Part shown: in pieces, positions 1-8,165 of the stretch
How positions within the stretch are numbered: the first letter of the stretch is position 1
Layout: each line of letters starts with the position of its first letter
Source: Alteromonas mediterranea DE
Lineage (GTDB): Bacteria > Pseudomonadota > Gammaproteobacteria > Enterobacterales > Alteromonadaceae
DNA length: 64,000 nt
Reading direction: 5' to 3'
Assembly: GCF_000020585.3 (NCBI RefSeq)
Contig: NC_011138.3
Location: forward strand, 3,929,338-3,993,337
The notes under the pieces: model-generated
What the model saw: only the letters and a program-made list of their open reading frames with translations
Database searches by the model: none
What the model was told of the DNA's origin: nothing
Translations under genes and position numbers: made by a program

Positions 1-115
1 AACTGGATATCGTTGCTTTTATGTACATACCCCCATAAAAAGGGCGCGAAATAATAACAGAAAACTTTGGGAAGTGATAGCGGTAAATTGAATTATTTTT
101 AAACTATGTGAGCAA

Positions 116-144
116 TAAAAAAGCCCCGACTAAAAGCCGGGGCT
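116..144 (-). terminator. Rho-independent terminator of the split hybrid kinase
   Basis: On the minus strand an AGCCCCG/CGGGGCT stem (122-128 with 138-144) is followed by a run of six T (A-run at 117-122). It lies about 20 bases past the stop codon of the kinase gene and is correctly oriented to end it. Confidence 0.75.
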
Positions 145-164
145 GATAACCACGTCATAGGTTA

Positions 165-1409
165 TCAAGCAGGATCTTTTAATACGGTTGTACGACCTTG
201 TAATTGCTTACTCAAATGCCTGAAAACGCACTCTTTCAACCGACTTACACCAACAGGCTTAGGTATGAAGTCATTCATACCACTTTTCAAGCATTTTTCT
301 TTATCGCCGGTTAATACATTTGCGGTTAAAGCAATTATCGGCACGTCTTTAGTTTGTTTACCCAAGGCACGAATTTTTTGTGTCGCTTCTAGCCCGCCCA
401 TCACCGGCATATGGCAGTCCATAAAAATCATTGCGTAGGGCGTTTTCTCGGCCAGTGAATGTTTTACTTTATCCACGGCCTCTACACCATTAACTGCGAC
501 CTCACTGGGCAGCCCCACTTCCCTAAGCTGCTCTTTAATCACGAGCTGATTGATTTCGTTATCTTCCACAACTAGGGCTTTTAACGTGCTTAATTCTTGT
601 CGTGTAGGCGTATACGAGTAATCATGCCCACATGCTTTTTCAGCAATAGCACCTGCGTTCGCGTCATCAAGCGTTAATGTCACTGTAAACCGCGCACCAA
701 TGCCAATATTACTCGACACCTCTATTTTTCCGCCGTAATGCTCAACAATCTGCTTAACGATAGTAAGCCCCAAGCCTGTACCGCCGTAGCGTCTTTGCAT
801 AGAGTTTTCAGCTTGCATAAAGGGGGAAAAGATAATTTTTTGCTGCTGCTCGCTAATGCCAATGCCTGAATCTGTCACAATTAACTTAACTCGGTATCGA
901 CCTTTTCCATAACGGGTGCATTTGGTATCGACGGTGATTTTTCCTTCCTTGGTAAACTTTATTGCATTATTGAGCAAGTTGATAAGGATCTGACCTATAC
1001 GCAGTTTGTCTGCAATAAAGGTTTTACTATTGAGCGCAGTAGTACTGATAATGAGTTCAAGGCCTTTTTCTTTCGCCAATCGCGAAAACATAGGAACCTG
1101 CTCTTCAATCACCTCCGCTAAATTAGTAGGTGCTTCTTCAAATGAAATATTTCCTGAATCTATTTTAGAGAAGTCCAATATGTCGTTAACAATACCTAGA
1201 AGCGCATCAGCGCTTTGCATGGCAATAGACGCAAGCTCGTGTTGCTTAGAGTTCAACGATGAGCTCAACAAGGCTTCCAGCATCCCCTGCACACCGTGAA
1301 TGGGCGTTCTTATTTCATGGCTCATATTAGCTAAAAATTCACTACGAGCCTTTAAGGCGCTTTCCGCCATATTGGTTTTGTGCTGCAACTCTGCTTTATC
1401 TAGATGCAT
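165..1409 (-). pseudogene. C-terminal half of a frameshifted hybrid histidine kinase (HisKA-HATPase-REC)
   Basis: This is the catalytic half of a hybrid sensor kinase. The phosphoacceptor H box (EFLANMSHEIRTP) is near residue 30, the N box (NLLNNAIKF) near 145 and the G2 box (GGTGLGLTIV) near 210. A receiver domain covers about residues 280-400, with its aspartate in MDCHMPVMGG and the conserved lysine in IPKPVG. There is no HPt domain. The frame runs open upstream of the first ATG, past 1459, and encodes the end of a PAS domain that joins the sensor half at 1459-2325 once one base is removed near 1473. The two halves are therefore one ancestral gene. As written, the kinase half would need its own start and would lack the GAF-PAS input. 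A sequencing error is the main alternative. Confidence 0.8.
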
Positions 1410-1458
1410 TTGCGTGACATCAAGGGTGGCACCTATTACTTTAACGCAGCGCCCCCCT

Positions 1459-2325
1459 TCAAATACCGGGATGAGCTCGACTCTCTAACCAGCGGGTTTC
1501 GCCAGTGTCTGTGCGCACCTCTAATTCGTACGCAAAGTCTTCGTCAGACTTCATCATTTGTGTGAATTGCTCTAAGTAAATCTTGCGCTGTGTATCGTCT
1601 ACAATGAATTTGGTGATATCTTCGGGCTTCAGAATTTTATCACCATGAACGTGCAGCATACGTCTTAGCGCGCCAGACCAGGTTATCGCCCGTGTTTCTA
1701 CATTAAGTTCCCACGTGCCAACGCCCGCTAGGTTCGCTACTTGATTGAGTAATGAGTTTCGCTCTGTCAGCACCGCTTTTTGTGCATTAAGATTATTGAG
1801 AGCCTGCTGCCTTTCAAGTTCGTTTCCAACCCATGATGCAAGCAACAGCAAATAGTCTAGCTCTAAATTGGAAAAAGGTGCTTCCCTTGGGTCAAGCGAA
1901 GAGAAGTTAACCGTGCCGAAAAACGCACCAGAAACATAAATAGGCGACGCCAAATAACTTTTAAGCGTGTATTTTTCGAAACAAGGGTGGGAAGCACCCG
2001 GCGAGACATCAATATTATGATAAGCAATGAATGAATTCGATTTTACAACATCAGCACAGTAGGTTTCAGTTAAGCTGAAAAGAGAATCTACCTGAATGTT
2101 GTTTTCTGGTGTTACCACGCTAAGCACGCTGTATTGTTCGCCGCGTATATTACTTACAATCCCTGTTTCTAACCCGAGAATTTCCGTGCCCATGCGCAGC
2201 AAGCTCTCGAGTTTTTTATCTAACGACAATGAATGGTCATTAGATATTGTTTGTAGTTCTTTTATGATACTCATGAGGAATAATGCCTTCCCGGACTGCA
2301 ATAAAAAAGGCCAGTGCGTTAACAC
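1459..2325 (-). pseudogene. N-terminal half of the same hybrid kinase (GAF-PAS sensor part)
   Basis: The product has a GAF domain (about residues 30-175) and a PAS domain (about 195-285) whose PAC region stops abruptly after RWLESRAHPGI. Removing one C of the coding strand (plus-strand G near 1473) restores RAIPVFEGG and continues in frame into the kinase half at 165-1409. The intact protein would be roughly 720 residues: GAF, PAS, HisKA, HATPase and receiver, cytoplasmic with no membrane segment visible. The start is uncertain: GTG at 2325 gives 17 extra residues before an ATG at 2274 (MSIIKELQ). The ligand of the GAF domain cannot be told. Confidence 0.75.
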
Positions 2326-2405
2326 TGACCTTTTAAATTTACGAAAGATTTCTGGAGATGAAAGTTTTCGCCCTTATCAATTAGTATAATAAATAAACTA
2401 ATCTA

Positions 2406-3800
2406 TTAATAAAGCACGTTAATTTCATATCCCGTAGGCGTATCTGCTGGCTCTACGGTTACGATGTAGTTCTCTTCTTCGGTAAAACCGAACAGTGCTG
2501 TTCTATCAAGTAACACTTGCTCTTCATTATCGTCTTCGTAAACCGCAATCACTTCATAATAGTCAGAGGGAAGCACTTCACTTGTGCTCTCGGCGAACTC
2601 GAGGTTTTGCACATCGTATTCAGCGGTATCTATGGTTTCGTCGTTTCTTACTAAATAAAAATCGACGTCATCAAAATCGCTCACAAGGTTGATAAAGTTT
2701 ACGGTTTTATCGTACGCCTGAGGTAAGCCACTTTCCACGAAGGTTGCCGCCCCTAATACATTGTTAGTGTTGTAAATTAGCACCGCTTTACTTTCGCCTT
2801 GATTAAGGGTGATAAGTTTATTGCTAAGCGCAGTAACCGCGCCTGATGGATCAGTAACTGTTACGCGGTAGTCACCATAGCGAATAGCGCTGAACTCCGA
2901 TAACTCGCCTGCGGCAAGGGTAAAGCTTACATCTTCTTCATCGGTATTGCCGCCAAAGGTAACGCTAAGCTCAGCATCTAGGTTGGTTGAGTTATAAATA
3001 CGATACTGCGAATCGGCCTCAACATCTGTAAGTGCAGTAACGGTAGAAGAGTTAAGAATAGTGTCTACCACTAACCCTTCTTGAATTGCTCCACTTACAT
3101 CGCGAAGGCTCATTACGTATTCGGTTTCGTATACAAAGTCTAGGGTTTGCGATTCAAATACAACCTCGTCGCTACCTAGCTCTGTAAGATAAATGGTGTA
3201 CTCGCCTTCATCGAAATAGTCGCTGTCATCGTCTGCATCCCAGTAGTTTAACTCGGTCATATCGCCTGTTGTTACTGTGCCTAAGAAGTTGGCTGCTTCA
3301 AACGGGTCGCCCGACTCACTCATATAAAAATCATAGGATGAGTCATCCACCGCAACTGAAAGCGCAAATAGTCGGAAGTGATCTTCCATTGTTTCGCGCT
3401 CATACGAGTAAACGTTGAAAGTAGGGGCATTAAAATCACCGCTCATCACCACAATGGTTTTGTGGCCTACTTCGAGGTCTACGGTAATCTCATCAATATA
3501 CACTTCTTGATCATCAGAGTCGGTGCGTATGAATTCTAGTTCTAGCTCACCATCATCCATTGAAAACATAGACGTTGTATCACCAAACTGGGCCGAGCCG
3601 AAGCTATCGCCATCAACTTCACGCATTTCTACGTTAGCACCATTTGGCGAGGCATTGTAAAACTGAATGTAAGCGTAGGAGTAATCTGAACTGCTGCTGT
3701 CAGAGCCACCACATGCGGTGAGCCCAAGCAGTGCTACAAGTCCTATTGCTACTGCGCGGAACCCAGTCCCACTAAGCAAAGATTGAGAGGTCAATTGCAT
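2406..3800 (-). CDS. DUF4397-type secreted lipoprotein
   Basis: A lipoprotein signal (hydrophobic stretch ending in LLGLTAC, then GGSDSSSS) predicts export and lipid anchoring. The mature protein is very acidic and contains two or more beta-rich repeats of the DUF4397 kind (YIQFYNASPNGANVEM near the N-terminus and a similar VNFINLVSDFDDVDFYL block near the C-terminus). I chose ATG 3800 because AAGGA lies upstream and the signal peptide begins there; an in-frame start at 3896 would add 32 residues that do not look like a signal. No enzyme motif is visible. It is probably a surface or periplasmic binding or structural protein of unknown role, transcribed alone. Confidence 0.75.
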   Translation of the reverse strand: MQLTSQSLLSGTGFRAVAIGLVALLGLTACGGSDSSSSDYSYAYIQFYNASPNGANVEMREVDGDSFGSAQFGDTTSMFSMDDGELELEFIRTDSDDQEVYIDEITVDLEVGHKTIVVMSGDFNAPTFNVYSYERETMEDHFRLFALSVAVDDSSYDFYMSESGDPFEAANFLGTVTTGDMTELNYWDADDDSDYFDEGEYTIYLTELGSDEVVFESQTLDFVYETEYVMSLRDVSGAIQEGLVVDTILNSSTVTALTDVEADSQYRIYNSTNLDAELSVTFGGNTDEEDVSFTLAAGELSEFSAIRYGDYRVTVTDPSGAVTALSNKLITLNQGESKAVLIYNTNNVLGAATFVESGLPQAYDKTVNFINLVSDFDDVDFYLVRNDETIDTAEYDVQNLEFAESTSEVLPSDYYEVIAVYEDDNEEQVLLDRTALFGFTEEENYIVTVEPADTPTGYEINVLY

Positions 3801-4026
3801 AAATTGAATGTCCTTAGAAATTGTTCTTTTGTTGGATAAACGCCTGCGTTTAAGCAAATAGGCACACGTTGGGAGTGCTTTACAGGGCACGCACAATACA
3901 ATGATATGGCTAAGTTAGAAGGGGTTAGTTCGGGGCTTTACACTATCTTTGCAAAGCTGACCATTCTTTATCAAAGCTTTACAATTTGATGCATAAAAAG
4001 GTTGTATTCGTAATTTAGACGGGGCG

Positions 4027-4051
4027 AAAAAAAGCCTGCATAAGCAGGCTT
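4027..4051 (-). terminator. Terminator of the subtilisin gene
   Basis: A perfect 8-bp stem AAGCCTGC/GCAGGCTT (4032-4039 with 4044-4051) has a 4-base loop and is followed on the minus strand by a T-run (A-run 4027-4033). It lies 29 bases beyond the protease stop codon. Confidence 0.8.
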
Positions 4052-4079
4052 TAACTGTGTCTTAGGGAGACGGGATTAC

Positions 4080-5750
4080 TTACTCATATGAGTATGATAG
4101 TGTCACACCGCTGTATGACGAATAAGCGCGAATACCAATGTGCCATGTGCCTGACGCTGGCGCGTCGAATGTACATACTTCGCTGTTGCCATTTTGATAA
4201 GGACGACAATCATAGCTATTCGTTTCTGGCTGTGAGCCAAACTTCACGTATAGATCGGCATCGCCTGAACCACCAGAGGTACGAATAGTCATCTGCGTTA
4301 CACCTTCAGGAATCGTCCAAGTGTAGCGGTCCCAGTTTCTGCGCGTACCTGAAAGGCCGGTTAGCTGACCTGATACTGGTTCTACGCCAGGCTCAGAGCC
4401 GCCACCGCCACCAGTACCGCCACCGGCACAACCGTTGGTGTTAAGGTAGTTGTAGGCATCAGCAAGCTGCATTAAGCCATAACCGTAGAAGTTATCACGA
4501 CCCGCACTGCCTTTATCTTCTGCCGTTGCATTAAGTGCACTACGAATTTGGTTGTTTGAACACTGCGGGAAGTAGCTCCATACTAGTGCTGCACCACCAG
4601 CTACGTGTGGCGTTGCCATTGATGTACCGCTTAAAGAAGCATAGGTGTTAGTAGGGTATGTCGACTGGACCGCACTGCCCGGTGCCGCAATTTCCACTTG
4701 GTCGTTATATTGGCTGTAGCTTGCACGATTTTCATTTGAGTCTACCGCCGCTACCGACATAACTGCATCGTAAGACGCTGGGTATGATTTTGCACTATTG
4801 CCGTCGTTACCCGCCGCAGCCACTAGCAACATGCCTGCATCGGTAAAGCTTTGCATTGCATTGCGCTCGGTGGTTGAAGAGCTGCCGCCACCTAAGCTCA
4901 TGTTAACCACATTTGAGCCTGCATCCTGACACTGGGTAATGGCATCGATAAGGTCAGAGGCATAGGTCCACTGACCATTATCGTTAAAAATCTTAACGAT
5001 GTGCATGTTAACACCCGGGTATACACCTACCACACCTTCGTTATTATCGTATGCTGCAATGGTGCCCGCTACGTGGGTACCGTGACCGTTACCATCGTTG
5101 TACCAGTTACCTACGGCACTATTGTTTGCCTGACCTGTTACACCATCGTTTGTGCCCGGAAGGTCTGGGTGACCTAGATTATAGCCAGTATCGATAATAC
5201 ATACTTTGCGCGCCGTGGTATCTGACTGGCCGAACTGGTTTGCCTGTACCATGGTGTAGCCGTAAGGCGTAGTTTGCGCCATAGGCTTACGACGTACGTC
5301 AACCTCAATACTTTCTACGTTAGGATTGTTGCGAAGCTTGTTGAGCGCCGACTTACTCATGGTCGCCGCTACCATTTTGTGCTTTTTAAGCTCTTTTTTG
5401 ATAGCGCCGCCGGCTTTGCGAACCTCTGACTTTGCAGATGCGATATCGAAAGGCTTTTTACCTTTTACTTTGGCACTTGAGATTTGACCTTTACCTTTTA
5501 ATGCACTCACCTCAACCGTTTCGCTTACCATTTCGTCTTTGAACTTAATGATGTAGCGCTGTTGTTCGGTAGTTACCAAACGGTCAACCGTTAGACGTTT
5601 GCCTATTGCTTGCTTCAAAGATTGAGGTTTTTCTTTCACTTTTACCAGCCCTTCGCCGGCAGCCATTGCAGAATTACCCATTAAGCCAAGTGATACAGCT
5701 AGTGCAGCTGCAGTTAGACATGTGTGTTTCTTATTAAACTTTGAGTTCAA
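4080..5750 (-). CDS. Secreted S8 family subtilisin-like serine protease with I9 prodomain and PPC domain
   Basis: This is an exported alkaline-type serine endopeptidase of 556 residues. In order it has a Sec signal peptide ending near AMAA (about residue 31), an inhibitor-I9-type propeptide (about 60-150), the S8 catalytic domain (about 165-435), a Gly-rich linker and a C-terminal PPC-type domain (about 460-556). The catalytic triad is clear: Asp in CIIDTGYN, His in GHGTHVAGT, Ser in SGTSMATPH. The propeptide normally folds the enzyme and is removed, and PPC domains are usually cleaved after secretion. The length is typical of marine Alteromonas/Pseudoalteromonas secreted proteases. It is monocistronic with its own terminator, and a role in extracellular protein degradation is inferred. 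Confidence 0.93.
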   Translation of the reverse strand: MNSKFNKKHTCLTAAALAVSLGLMGNSAMAAGEGLVKVKEKPQSLKQAIGKRLTVDRLVTTEQQRYIIKFKDEMVSETVEVSALKGKGQISSAKVKGKKPFDIASAKSEVRKAGGAIKKELKKHKMVAATMSKSALNKLRNNPNVESIEVDVRRKPMAQTTPYGYTMVQANQFGQSDTTARKVCIIDTGYNLGHPDLPGTNDGVTGQANNSAVGNWYNDGNGHGTHVAGTIAAYDNNEGVVGVYPGVNMHIVKIFNDNGQWTYASDLIDAITQCQDAGSNVVNMSLGGGSSSTTERNAMQSFTDAGMLLVAAAGNDGNSAKSYPASYDAVMSVAAVDSNENRASYSQYNDQVEIAAPGSAVQSTYPTNTYASLSGTSMATPHVAGGAALVWSYFPQCSNNQIRSALNATAEDKGSAGRDNFYGYGLMQLADAYNYLNTNGCAGGGTGGGGGSEPGVEPVSGQLTGLSGTRRNWDRYTWTIPEGVTQMTIRTSGGSGDADLYVKFGSQPETNSYDCRPYQNGNSEVCTFDAPASGTWHIGIRAYSSYSGVTLSYSYE

Positions 5751-6557
5751 AATTTATTTCCTGTTTTATCTGTCTTATTAACTTCAGCACTTTTTTGTCC
5801 CGTGCTTTTGAAGCTATTTGTTATTAAATGACATACAGGTATAACCATTACCTCATACGAAAAGCTCATCCATGACAACCGACGCAACTGCGTTGCAACG
5901 ACCTACCCGTTTGTCAGGTGTGTAGATAGCGAGTAATACCTCGCGAATCTACTGAGCTCATATTAGGCGGCTAATCAATGAGTTGAGTATATAACCTCAA
6001 CCTTGATGAGTATTTTTCATACCTTTTACGATACGTTGAAACACCAACAATTACGATGCAAGCCGCCATAGCTGTGCGCTATGAGCACATTCATGTTAGG
6101 AATAAAAATTCATAATTAACATTTATTTTACAATTTGAAATGTAACAAAATATTAATCACCTGTTTAGCTTTTTTTATTAAACGAATCCAGCAGTGATTT
6201 GTAGATTTCTTGGTCTGGTTTTATTTAATTGGCTGAGCCATTAAGCAATGCAATATTTCAAGACTGGTTAGTAGATATTTTATTTAGTTTGGCGTTGACG
6301 AGAGGAAGTTGCTGTGCGCTCGGGCATGAGGTTTAGATACTTATCACCCAGCGGCAATGCAATGGCGGTGTAAAAAAGATCACTACTTAAAAGATAATAT
6401 GCTAATTTATAAATGAAAAAGCCCACGCTATAAGCGTAGGCTCGTTCGAGTCTTATGTCTTTGGTGGGCTGCTTAAGCAGGGATATCCAAAGCTCTCGTT
6501 TGAGATCGTAAGTAATCGAACACCAATTGTCAAATGGTTAATTAAAGGGAATGATTT
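5751..6557. other. AT-rich intergenic region (807 bp)
   Basis: No coding frame with a convincing start or family match is visible on either strand. The part next to 5750 must hold the protease promoter and leader. The only clear structure is the hairpin at 6414-6442. The region is richer in A and T than its neighbours. Confidence 0.5.
6414..6442 (-). terminator. Orphan terminator-like hairpin
   Basis: The stem AGCC-ACGC/GCGT-GGCT (6420-6428 with 6434-6442, one mismatch) is followed on the minus strand by TTTTT. No minus-strand gene lies directly upstream. It may end an unannotated transcript antisense to the Abi-like gene, or be a remnant. Confidence 0.4.
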
Positions 6558-7202
6558 GTGCCGTACCAGTCTATAGAAAATACGTTGTCTCTGAGCCGAT
6601 TAACAACGTTTAGAAATGCGGTAGTAAAAAAAATAGGAAATGACTGCACTGCTACAACTCTTAAGCTCTACGAATGGAACGCACAGCTTTCTTCCGTGAT
6701 GTTCTTCCCGCTTCACATATATGAAGTCGTTTTAAGGAATGCGGTTTCTGAGGCTATATCAATGCGCTACGGCAATGACTGGCCAACAAACGTCGTATTC
6801 CAAAATTCATTGCCCTACAAAGACAAGCAAGACTTAGTACGACTAACTCAAGATTATCAAGGTGTAGGTAAACTTTTGCCAGAGCTGAAACTGAGTTGGT
6901 ATGAAAACATGCTGGCAAAAAGACATGAGGGGCGTATTTGGAAGCCTTTTATCAAACAAGTCTTTCCCAACTCAACGGAAAATACAGTATCTACCATTCG
7001 AAACACACTGAAAAACGGTTGCGACATAATCAGGAAGCAACGCAATAGAATTGCTCACCATGAGCCTATTTTTAATCAGCCTACATTAACCCAGCTACTG
7101 CCGTTAATTGAAGAAGCCGTGTCATGGCGATGCAAGAAAACCGTCGCTTGGCTTAGAGCTCAAGAAAAAGCGACAGAACTACTAAACAACCCTATTTTTT
7201 AA
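6558..7202 (+). CDS. Abi-like HEPN-domain protein (candidate phage-defence or RNase toxin)
   Basis: The 214-residue protein is predicted soluble and mostly helical. It carries RNRIAHHEPIF near residues 162-172, the signature of Abi_2/Abi-like proteins and a match to the HEPN motif R-x4-6-H (R162 to H167). The upstream PLHIYEVVLRNAV segment (51-63) is also typical of the family. HEPN proteins of this type are known or suspected RNases acting in abortive infection, but nuclease activity here is inferred. The start is GTG 6558, preceded by AAAGGGA at good spacing. It stands alone between a long AT-rich spacer and rlmB on the other strand, with no adjacent antitoxin or nucleotidyltransferase, so it is either a self-contained defence gene or an acquired orphan. 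Confidence 0.75.
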   Translation: MPYQSIENTLSLSRLTTFRNAVVKKIGNDCTATTLKLYEWNAQLSSVMFFPLHIYEVVLRNAVSEAISMRYGNDWPTNVVFQNSLPYKDKQDLVRLTQDYQGVGKLLPELKLSWYENMLAKRHEGRIWKPFIKQVFPNSTENTVSTIRNTLKNGCDIIRKQRNRIAHHEPIFNQPTLTQLLPLIEEAVSWRCKKTVAWLRAQEKATELLNNPIF

Positions 7203-7331
7203 TATAAATACTCGTGATAGCAACGGATTGCTACTAACTTATTGCTTGGCAACCATATGCAACGGTTGACGCAACCAAAAGTGCTATTTCAGACAACCAA
7301 GCACAGTTTGCATAGATTAAGTAAATATTCT

Positions 7332-7372
7332 AAAAAGAAAAAAGGCGCTCAACAATCTTTCTGCGTGCCTTT
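7332..7372 (-). terminator. Probable terminator of rlmB
   Basis: An imperfect stem AAAGGC/GCCTTT (7341-7346 with 7367-7372, with extra GC pairing inside) is followed on the minus strand by a long T-rich tract (A-runs 7332-7343). It lies about 50 bases past the rlmB stop. Confidence 0.45.
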
Positions 7373-7424
7373 AACATTTCTTGTTTTGGAAGCTCTCGCG
7401 TCGCGTTCAAACGCTTAGGGAGCA

Positions 7425-8165
7425 TTACAAACCACGCTGTCTCACTATCTCGTATAGGCAAACGCCTGTTGCTACCGACACATTAAGGCTTGTTACGCTG
7501 CCTGCCATAGGCAACTTAACCAGTTCGTCGCAGGTTTCTTTTGTTAATCGACGCATACCTTTACCTTCTGCCCCCATAACAAGCGCAGTCGAGCCTTTTA
7601 AGTCTACATCGTACAAGGTTTTGTCGGTCTCACCCGCTGTGCCCACAATCCATAGCCCCTTATCTTGAAGGTGCTTCAAGGTTCTGGCCAGGTTCGTGAT
7701 TTGAATAAGTGGAACCACTTCAGCTGCACCACAGGCCACTTTTCTTACTGTGCCGTTTAGACTTGCTGATTTATCTTTCGGTACTACTACCGCGTGCACC
7801 CCTGCTCCATCTGCAGTACGCAGGCACGCACCTAGATTATGCGGGTCGGTAACACCGTCTAGTACCAAGATTAAAGGCTGCGCTTCGCTTTCTAAAATTT
7901 TGTCTAAGTCAGCTTCATCTAGCACGCGGGCTGGTTTCGCTCTTGCTACCACGCCTTGGTGTTGCTCACCGCTTACTTTGTCATCTAGCGCTTTGCGCTG
8001 GCTAAACTGAACAGAGATACCAAAACGGCGGGCTTGGTTAACAATGTTGGTCAAGCGGTCATCGTTCCGACCTTTTAAAACCCACACTTCCATTACACGC
8101 TCTGGCTCTTTTTCGAGTACCGACTGCATAGCATGTAAACCGTATAACCATTCTTGCTGCGCCAT
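7425..8165 (-). CDS. rlmB: 23S rRNA (guanosine-2'-O-)-methyltransferase RlmB
   Basis: This SpoU/TrmH-family SPOUT methyltransferase transfers a methyl group from SAM to the 2'-OH of G2251 in the 23S rRNA peptidyl-transferase region. At 246 residues it has the usual RlmB length. It has the N-terminal substrate-binding domain ([10 protein letters not shown] at the start) and the C-terminal SPOUT knot with its three motifs: [30 protein letters not shown] and [18 protein letters not shown]. It begins directly after the rnr stop codon (no gap), the same rnr-rlmB arrangement as in enterobacteria, so the two are surely cotranscribed. Confidence 0.96.
   Translation of the reverse strand: MAQQEWLYGLHAMQSVLEKEPERVMEVWVLKGRNDDRLTNIVNQARRFGISVQFSQRKALDDKVSGEQHQGVVARAKPARVLDEADLDKILESEAQPLILVLDGVTDPHNLGACLRTADGAGVHAVVVPKDKSASLNGTVRKVACGAAEVVPLIQITNLARTLKHLQDKGLWIVGTAGETDKTLYDVDLKGSTALVMGAEGKGMRRLTKETCDELVKLPMAGSVTSLNVSVATGVCLYEIVRQRGL

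Noticed and set aside
6440-6455. GTTCGAGTC resembling a tRNA T-arm after the 6420 hairpin
   Set aside because: No acceptor stem, anticodon arm or CCA can be built around it.
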